Source of the DNA: Dasypus novemcinctus
Taxonomy: Eukaryota; Chordata; Mammalia; Cingulata; Dasypodidae
DNA length: 64,000 bases
Reading direction: 5' to 3'
Assembly: GCF_030445035.2 (NCBI RefSeq)
Contig: NC_080677.1
Location: 29,647,513 to 29,711,512, forward strand
The position numbers were made by a program, and so were the translations under genes. This document shows, piece after piece, positions 57,131 through 64,000 of this stretch. Numbering within the stretch: position 1 is the first letter of the stretch; each line of letters starts with the position of its first letter. The notes under the pieces were generated by a model. It was given only the letters and a program-made list of their open reading frames with translations, was not told where the DNA came from and ran no database searches.

Positions 57131-59159
57131 GAATTCTCTCTCTGTGGGGCCAAAACCATGCCATTTTAAAGCTTCTATTGAGAGAAATTAAAATCTTTCC
57201 AAAATGTAAGAGAAATCACTATTTCATTAAAAACGTGATTTACTTTAAATCCCTGAAGAGATTGTCACCTTGAGCCAAAAGAACAAAAATTTAAAAAATG
57301 AAAACATTCTGTTTCCTGCTGCTTTTATCATATCTATGCAAATTACATATCTATAATTGTTTATAAGAGTCAGGAGATACAAGAATAAAGAATAAGCATC
57401 ATGTTCATGTAAGATCCCCTCCAAATAAATGTATCCAGATTCACAAAATTACAACTTTATTTGTATAATACAGCTATGAGAATTTTTAGCTTGTGCAATA
57501 TTTCAATAAAGTATTTAGGAAGGAGGAGCTTCTGTTTTAAATAACTCAAAGTTTTCTAGTTTATTTTGTTTTTGTTAGTCTCATAATAATAAAAGTGAAA
57601 CATGGGTCAGTCTTTTATTTTTATCAGAAACTAAAGGTTTCCAACCACCTCCTGAAGAGCTGTGTAAGCAGTTAACACTGTAATTGACCATGTGCTATTT
57701 TAGTTGAAAAATGCTGTGTGCTTATTAAACCCTTGGTCATGGAAAAGGCAATTAAAATCTAAAAATGGCAAAAGGTTTTTGTCTGCTGAAAATTCTTGCT
57801 AAGAGTGAGGACTCTGGAGCTAAACTGCCCGAGTTCAGATTCCTGCTCCAATCGTTGCCAGCTGAGTCTCTTTATGCCAAGTCACCTCAAATGTGAAATA
57901 TGCATAATAGCAGTAGCTACCTCATATCAAATTAAATTTGTAATTTAAGTTCTAAGTTGTACATTGCTTAGACCCATGCCTGATACCATTATATATGCCT
58001 GTTCGCATATGTAATTTAATGAATAAATTAACTCTAATGATTATCCAGGTGATGTTTTCAAAGTAAGGCCTAATCTTAGTAAGGTGTTGACATTTGAGTT
58101 TCACCAAGACCATCTTTGCTTTACGAGATATGGAAAAAAAAAATTCTTTTCTGATGTGCCTCAATTAAAAAACATACCATCATTTAAATCTGAACAGAAC
58201 TGCCAGAGGGCTAAAAATAAGTTGGAAGTAGCTTAACTCCCAAAGGCAATTCTTCAGAGGCAAATGGAGGAACAAATGCATTAAAGATGTGTAATTGCAG
58301 TAAAAGTAGGCCTGTCTCCAAGAACATTTTGATCATATCAGAAGCAAAAAAGGTAAGAGGGGTGTATTTTAGAATATGGCTTTATAAAAATTAAATGGAA
58401 TAAGGAAACTGGAGCTTGCATTGGTCTTGGGGTGGTATCGTGGCCGGCAGTTTTCTTCCCTGGGCTCCAGTGCTACCTTAGGGGAAGTGGAAGAGCCTCC
58501 CAGAGCTGGGGAGCTGAGGCACAGGGCAGCCTGGGAACCTCGGAGCGTGCTCAAAATGGGCTTCACCCTCAGCTTCCTCTCTCTTGCACGCGTATGACTG
58601 GGTGTTGGAAGCAGATGGAGCAACCTGCTCCTGCGATACAGCAGGCTTTTATTGGAGAGCTGTGGAACAGATGGTCCCTTTTGAGAACAAACTATCAGGT
58701 ACTTTGAGGAGTCACCCAGCCAACCTGGTATATCATGGGTAACAATTTTCGAAGATGGTCACATCAAACCCAGTTATGATGGTTTTAGACTTAGACCAAT
58801 TTCCAAATGGTTCTTGGATTACTCAAAGGGCATAGCATATTTTGTGCTGACCTACTTCTATATCATCCACTCAGGTTTCAAACTGGTATTCCTTAAAATA
58901 TCTGTTTTCTCAGTTGTTCTATGATTAAATAAATTTGGAAATTTATATACGTATCTTGGATAACCACCATTTCTATCACTGTCTAGAAATGTCAGTATTT
59001 TCCAAATTTATGTGTAGCTGTGTAAGTCTGGTGGGTATCTAGCAGTACTAGTGTTTGGGAAACACTGTCTAAGATGTGGTTCCTAACTGCAGGATTGTTG
59101 AGAGAATTAAAACAGATGATGCATGTAAAGAGTTTGCAGGGTCCCTTATGAGCCTTTTG
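57131..59159. other. Upstream region without a gene
   Basis: Mostly AT-rich single-copy-looking sequence. A sense MIR fragment lies at 57795-57940 (GGACTCTGGAGCTAAACTGC, then TAGCAGTAGCTACCTCATA). Nothing else is recognised. Confidence 0.5.
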
Positions 59160-60425
59160 CTCTTGAAATTGCAGGGTGCCTAAGAATTACCTCCTGAGAG
59201 CCTCCATGTTGCTCAAATGTGGCCTCTCTCTAAGCCAAACTCAGCATGTAAATGTGTTACCTTCCCCCTAGCATGGTACATGACTCTTGGGGATGAGCCT
59301 CCCTGGCACCAAGGAATTATGATCAAGCAATGGCTGGTGATGCAACTGGAAAAAGACCTCAAATAAAATGGGGAAATGGTAAAGACAATTGAATTTATAT
59401 GGCTAAGAGACTTCAAAATGAATCAGGAGGTCATTGTGGGGTGGTGCTCATGGACATCTCATCAGGATCTCGTAGATAGCCAAGACAAAGCAGATACTAC
59501 CCAAATAGTGGGGCTCCTGAGGGCTCCAGAGACACCCAGGTCCTACGGTCATGGCAGATAGCTCCAGAGTTTGGTGCCTTGCCAACGGGTCTTACTTTGG
59601 AGTTTGTGCTCCCAGTGTGACAAAGTTGGACTCAGATGTGCCTTCTCTACATATACCACTTCTGCCCCTTCTATTGAGTTGGGAGGTGTATGTCCAAGAG
59701 AGTTGAATCTCTGGGCTGTCCATGTGCCAGCTGGGCCCTGAGACTTGGCATAGTTTCAACACCTACTTTCCAGTTCATTGGACTCACCCAGGACAACTAA
59801 CAAGGCAGTGAGGATGGACAACCACCACACCAAGGAACCAAGAGAGTCCACAACTGCAAGCAAGAGAGTCCCATTCATCAGCCATATGGGACTGAAGCCC
59901 CCTCTCAATCAGAGGTGGAGTGGGTGGAGTGGGATTCCTCAGGATTGGGGAATAAAGTATGGACTAGAGTAGACTTACTGGTATTCTACTATAGATTTAT
60001 TGTGATTCTGGCAACGGAAGTAATTGTATCATTGATGTGGAGACAGTGGCCACTGGAGTAGCCGAAGGCAGGGAGAGGAAAATAAGAGGTATAATATGGG
60101 GGCATATTCGGGACTTGGAATTGTTCTCAATGACATTGCAAAGACAGATACAGGACATTATATATACTGCCATAACCTACAGAATAGAGTGGGAAAGAGT
60201 GTAAACTACAATGTAAACTATAATCCATGCTTAGTGGTAATGCTCCAAAACGTGTTCATCAATTGCAATAAATGTACCACACTAATGAAAGAAGTTGTTA
60301 ATGTGGGAAAAGTGGGAGGTGTTGGGAATAGGGCATGTGGGAATCCCCTATATTTTTTATGTAACATTTCATGTAATCTATGTATCTTTTAAAAATAAAT
60401 TTAAAAAATATTTTTTAAAAAAGCT
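59160..60425 (+). mobile_element. Older L1-type 3' region with A-tail
   Basis: Aligns by eye with 54540-55845: TCCATGTTGCTCAAATGTGG, GCCAAACTCAGCATGTAAAT, GATGAGCCTCCCTGGCACCA, and GGGACTTGGAATTGTTCTCA occur in the same order with many differences. It ends ATGTACCACACTAATGAAAG then an A/T-rich tail. Confidence 0.6.
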
Positions 60426-61144
60426 CAATAGAGATAAACTAGATCATCATCATCAGTAACAACCACTCTTTAAATAAGCTTAGGTAACAGTCATCCTGAA
60501 CAAGGCCCACACAGGACTGGTTCTGGTCCTACCAGCTGGCCCTGGGCGATGTCATGGGGAGGGGAGATGGCCACTAGTTTTCCATTCCTCTTCCATGTGG
60601 TGAGGTGTTCAGGGTCAGTGGATAAGGCAACATAAGTCAAAGAAAGCTTGGCAGGAGTCCTGGGCATGGTTGATGACCGAAACTGCAGTTCCAGGCAAGC
60701 AGGGCAGGAAGCACCACCTCATCCCCAGGTTTGTGCACCAGCTAAACACAGATACATCTCTGGTTCTCGTGGGTCCCTCAGAGGTGATAGGCTCTTTCAC
60801 TGGACAAAGCCCAGGGTGTCATCTGAACCCTGGCATTCCACATCATGACCTCTTCAGCCCTTTGGTGCCAGGGAGTCTGCAGCCCCAAGATCTGTGGGCT
60901 GAGCCAAGGTCCTGGCAGCCACCCTCCTTGTTTTCCAAAGCCCCCCGGCAGATAAGAAACACTCTCTTAGAAGGGTCCCCTTTAGTCCCAAATGACATGC
61001 TTTAAAAGATCTGAATCCACAGGAAACTTCCTGAGGTCCTTCCAGAAAACTGCTCCAAGAGCTCAAAGGTCAACTGCCATGATCCTAAGGAAAAGGAGTG
61101 TACAAGTGGGGTTGGTGGAGGTTGGGGTGGGAGGTCACTGCTTC
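60426..61144. other. Upstream region without a gene
   Basis: GC-richer sequence with overlapping frames on both strands (60615-61066) but no domain or homology recognised. Confidence 0.4.
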
Positions 61145-61580
61145 AGCATGGGTTGCAGTTTCCCAGGTGCTGAAACAAATACCTACAATGGGATGGCTCA
61201 AGCAAGGGGAATTTATCGGCCCATGGACTTGAGGCCAGGAGAAGCCCAAAATGTAGGCATCGGCAAGGTGATGCGTTCTCCATCCAGACTGGCCTCCTGG
61301 AGCTGGCTGCCAGGGATCCCTGGTGTTCCTTGGGTTTTCCATCATGTGGTGGTGCACGTGGTGGTGTCTTCTGGGTCCCGTGGATGTCCAGCTTTTGGGT
61401 GCTTCCTGTGGATTTCCTTCTCTGTGGCTTTCCCTATGTCTTCAGTAATAAGATTTAGACCCATCCTGATTAAATTGAACATGGCTTTACTGAATTAGCG
61501 TCAGCAGAAAGTCCCATTTCCAATGGGTTCACACAGAGGAGAGCATGTTTTTCTGGGGCACATCATTCCAAACCACCACA
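61145..61580 (-). mobile_element. ERVL-MaLR-like LTR
   Basis: Reverse copy of the same LTR family: on the minus strand GTGGTGGTTTGGAATGATGT, AATCAGGATGGGTCTAAATC, the ACCTTGCCGATGCCTACATT block, and GGTATTTGTTTCAGCACCTG. Frames up to 168 residues across it are accidental. Confidence 0.6.
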
Positions 61581-61924
61581 GCACGTTAGCCCGGCTGCAG
61601 GCTGTCAATCTGTGCCCCACTGTACTGGCCCTGGCATCTTAACAGGAAAGGCCTCCACTATGGTTCAACAGGCAACAGATGCCATAGGCTTTCTTTCCTC
61701 AAAATTTGTGTAATTCAAGATAGAGCCGAGGACAAGAAAGGGGGAGAGAGTTTTCTTGTTTCCATGTTGCCAGCACATTCCAGGCATGATGGGAAGTTGG
61801 AGATTTGATTCTTCCCTGACAAAAGGTGGATAACATATGACAAGAGAAACGAAGCTAGAAGGGTGGTAAAATGTGTTAAGGTGATATTGCCCTCTGGTGG
61901 GATTCTAGGGCTCATTTTCTAAGA

Positions 61925-62375
61925 ATGAGGGTGTGGTGTTTTAAAAATCCTCCCTTCAAGACGTGGGGTCTATGTCCCCTCTCCTTGAACCTGGAAGGGC
62001 TGTGACTACTTGAACTATAGGACTCCTGAAGCTGGGTCAGAAAAGCTAATGTGGTTTCTGCCTGGCCCATGCCTTCACACTGGAGCCCAGAGCCATCACT
62101 TAAGAAGGGTAATTGTCCTGGGGCTGCCGTGCTTTGAGGAAGCACAAGCCACGTGGAGAGGCTTTGGATAGGTGCTCGATTTCAGTCCCGGCTGAGTGCA
62201 GCATTCAAGTTATTCCAGCACAGATGCAGGCATGAGAACAAAGGCGTCTCCAGATGAGTCCAGTCTCCAGAGTCGCATCACCTCAACCTTTGAATCTTTC
62301 CAGGTCCTAGACAAGTGTGAAGCAAAAGCAACCCAAACCCATTGCAAACCATAATTCCTGACTCACAAGGGATGT
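61925..62375 (+). mobile_element. MLT1-like (ERVL-MaLR) LTR
   Basis: GTGGGGTCTATGTCCCCTCT, CTTGAACCTGGAAGGGCTGT, CACGTGGAGAGGCTTTGGAT, then AGTTATTCCAGCACAGATGC follow MLT1 order. Different subfamily from 61145-61580. Confidence 0.55.
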
Positions 62376-62764
62376 TTTATGCCTTTTTGAGGTGGTTTGT
62401 CATGCAGCAATGTTTTTGGTGAAATGGACTGCAGAAGTCCCTTTCACTTCCAAAGTGAAAAGGCTAATGTCCTTGTGTTTTTTTTAATGTTTATGCCAGA
62501 TCAGCAAGCTTTAAAAGAAAGATTAGTGCTCAGCAGTGTTGCATATGGCAGTAGGCTTTGTGCATGATGCATAACGTTTCTCTGCATTTTGGGCTATCTG
62601 CACAAATAAAACTCATGTGAAACAATGGCTATATTTTTTTCCATTATGAGAAAAACACCTTGTTCCAGGTTCAATATTAAATTGGGTTGAACAAGTGGGA
62701 ATTTGCAGACATAAACGTTTCAGTGTCTATGAAAAATAAGGTATTTCTACACTGAAGGCCAACA

Positions 62765-62945
62765 AAAATAGTTACAATTTATTATATGTATGTGTCAGAT
62801 ACTGTGCCAGGCACTTTACACAAATTCCATCATTTTGAACTTGTCCTCACTTTACAGTTAAGATCACAGAGTTTAAGAAGGTTGTCCAAGGCCATGGCAG
62901 AGGTAGAATTCAAGCTCAGATCTGCACCCCTGGCCCTGCTTTTCC
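62765..62945 (-). repeat. MIR SINE
   Basis: Antisense MIR: ACTGTGCCAGGCACTTTACA, then AGGTTGTCCAAGGCCATGGC, then AGGTAGAATTCAAGCTCAGA. Confidence 0.7.
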
Positions 62946-63329
62946 CTCGATATTGCCCTGTCCTTAGTTCAGTAGGAATCAGATGGCTGTGGCAATGAGG
63001 GCACATCATCCTCCATCTCACCCTCCTCTTGGTCCAAGAAATAATAGGGTCAGGGTAATTGTTTGGTACTTAGCTACACAGTGCTGAGCCTGGGTCTTGA
63101 AGTCTGATAGAGCTAATTTCTCTTACAGTGGTTGAGAAATTAGCTACAGTTTGTTCCTCCAACTCCTTCCTCAAATCCTTCCTTTTCTTAGTCATTGAAA
63201 CACAGGCATACACACCCTATTGAAATAATATTGGAATAATAATTCAGAGATGCCACAGCTGAAATAATATTCCATGAAACTTAATACATTTGGCAAAAGA
63301 TGGCTGCTATTCTTGTCACAAGCAACCCC

Positions 63330-63480
63330 ATTCTTTTTTATCCTTTAAGAACGAGTTCCAATTTCACCTCTTTCATGGAATCCCCTCCCAATGAGCTCTA
63401 CTTTGAATCAATTTTTCATTCACTGGGAACCTGCTTTTTCTAAGGCACTGCACTGCAAACAAAGAAGAATAATTCCTATA
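63330..63480 (+). repeat. Possible L2 3' fragment
   Basis: AACGAGTTCCAATTTCACCT, then CATGGAATCCCCTCCCAATG is L2-like wording. Weak. Confidence 0.3.
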
Positions 63481-63554
63481 CCAACCTCAGAAAGTTTATC
63501 ATCATATTATTGATAAGTACATACTCTGATTATGCACTACACTTCTTCGTTTTT

Positions 63555-63862
63555 CCTTCCATCCATCTACCCACCCATCCATATCCCTTGTCCATCCATC
63601 TCTCTGTCCATCTGTCCATGCATCCATCCATCCATCCACCCACCCATCCATCCACCCACCCATCCATCCATCCATCCATCCATCCATCCATGCATCCATC
63701 TATCCATCCGTCTCTGTCCACCTTGTCCATCCATCCATCCATTCATCCATCTATCCATCCATCTCTGTCCACCTTGTCCATCCATCCATCCATTCATCCA
63801 TCTATCCATCCATCTCTGTCCACCTTGTCCATGCATCCATCCATCCATCCATTCATCCAACA
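63555..63862 (+). repeat. (CCAT)n satellite with 51-bp higher-order repeat
   Basis: About 300 bases of CCAT units with interspersed CCAC, CTAT and TGCAT variants. From 63712 a 51-bp unit starting CTCTGTCCACCTTGTCCATC repeats with starts at 63712, 63763 and 63814. The length is not a multiple of four but is a multiple of three, so frames stay open across it on both strands and give spurious HPSIHPS- or DGWMDGW-type proteins. Confidence 0.95.
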
Positions 63863-63899
63863 AATCAACCAACCAATTAAACCATAAACCAGTTAACCA

Positions 63900-64000
63900 A
63901 CCAACCAATATTAAGTTAACACCTCCTAAGTGCAAGGCACCGTGCTAGGCTCTGTGTCTGCAAAATCAAGTAAGTCCCAGACCCTGTTCTCACTTAAGGC
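63900..64000. repeat. Possible ancient repeat at window edge
   Basis: CAAGGCACCGTGCTAGGCTC resembles the start of an L2- or MIR-type element cut off by the window edge. Confidence 0.35.

Noticed and set aside
60992-61498. 168-residue plus-strand frame
   Set aside because: It lies across a reverse MaLR-like LTR also present at three other places and has no domain.
63590-63860. CRISPR-like array of spaced repeats
   Set aside because: It is a continuous tetranucleotide satellite in a mammalian genome with no unique spacers.
63502-63948. Frames of 65-138 residues on both strands, rich in HPSIHPS or DGWMDGW
   Set aside because: They are translations of the CCAT satellite, open only because of its composition and the 51-bp period.
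41249-64000. Beta2-chimaerin SH2 and linker exons
   Set aside because: I looked for their characteristic coding text on the minus strand and found none; they are expected further upstream.

Overview
The window is mammalian nuclear DNA, most likely from an armadillo (Xenarthra, probably Dasypus). It contains spliced exons of a conserved vertebrate gene, ancient placental repeats (MIR, MER5, MER20, L2, L1M, MaLR-type LTRs), and several copies of tRNA-headed SINEs with a long body and A-rich tail that look like the armadillo DAS-type SINEs. The species call rests on recognising those SINEs and L1 3' ends and was not tested by a search.

There is one protein-coding gene, CHN2 (beta-chimaerin), on the minus strand. 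Seven coding exons between 41248 and 12389 join in frame into a complete 332-residue beta1-chimaerin: a short isoform-specific N-terminus, one C1 (diacylglycerol/phorbol ester) zinc-finger domain, and a Rac-type RhoGAP domain with an intact arginine finger. Every junction has GT/AG signals and compatible phase. The first exon (41003-41248) reads without interruption through the splice acceptor that the longer SH2-containing beta2 isoform is expected to use. No SH2 exon was recognised between 41249 and the right edge, so the beta2-specific part should lie outside the window. A roughly 1.67 kb 3' UTR follows the stop, with a proximal AATAAA and distal ATTAAA signals.

Layout: 1-10.7 kb is downstream intergenic DNA with an old L1, an LTR carrying a nested L1/SINE insertion, a cloverleaf-perfect tRNA-Val(TAC) gene on the minus strand, and L2-like fragments. 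10.7-12.6 kb is the 3' UTR and last coding exon. 12.6-41.2 kb holds the other exons and repeat-filled introns, including the 13.8-kb intron 1. In that intron a perfect CRE, a TATA box and a small open reading frame lie in promoter-like order on the plus strand, antisense to CHN2. 41.25-64 kb is the beta1 5' flank and upstream intron: MER20, SINEs, two long xenarthran L1 3' ends, a broken betaretrovirus-like env fragment, and a CCAT satellite with a 51-bp higher-order period.

No bacterial-type system, CRISPR array or gene cluster is present. The items most worth a second look are the dual-use exon/acceptor of beta1, the antisense CRE-TATA-sORF element, the tRNA gene without a Pol III terminator, and the chimeric L1-SINE insertion.
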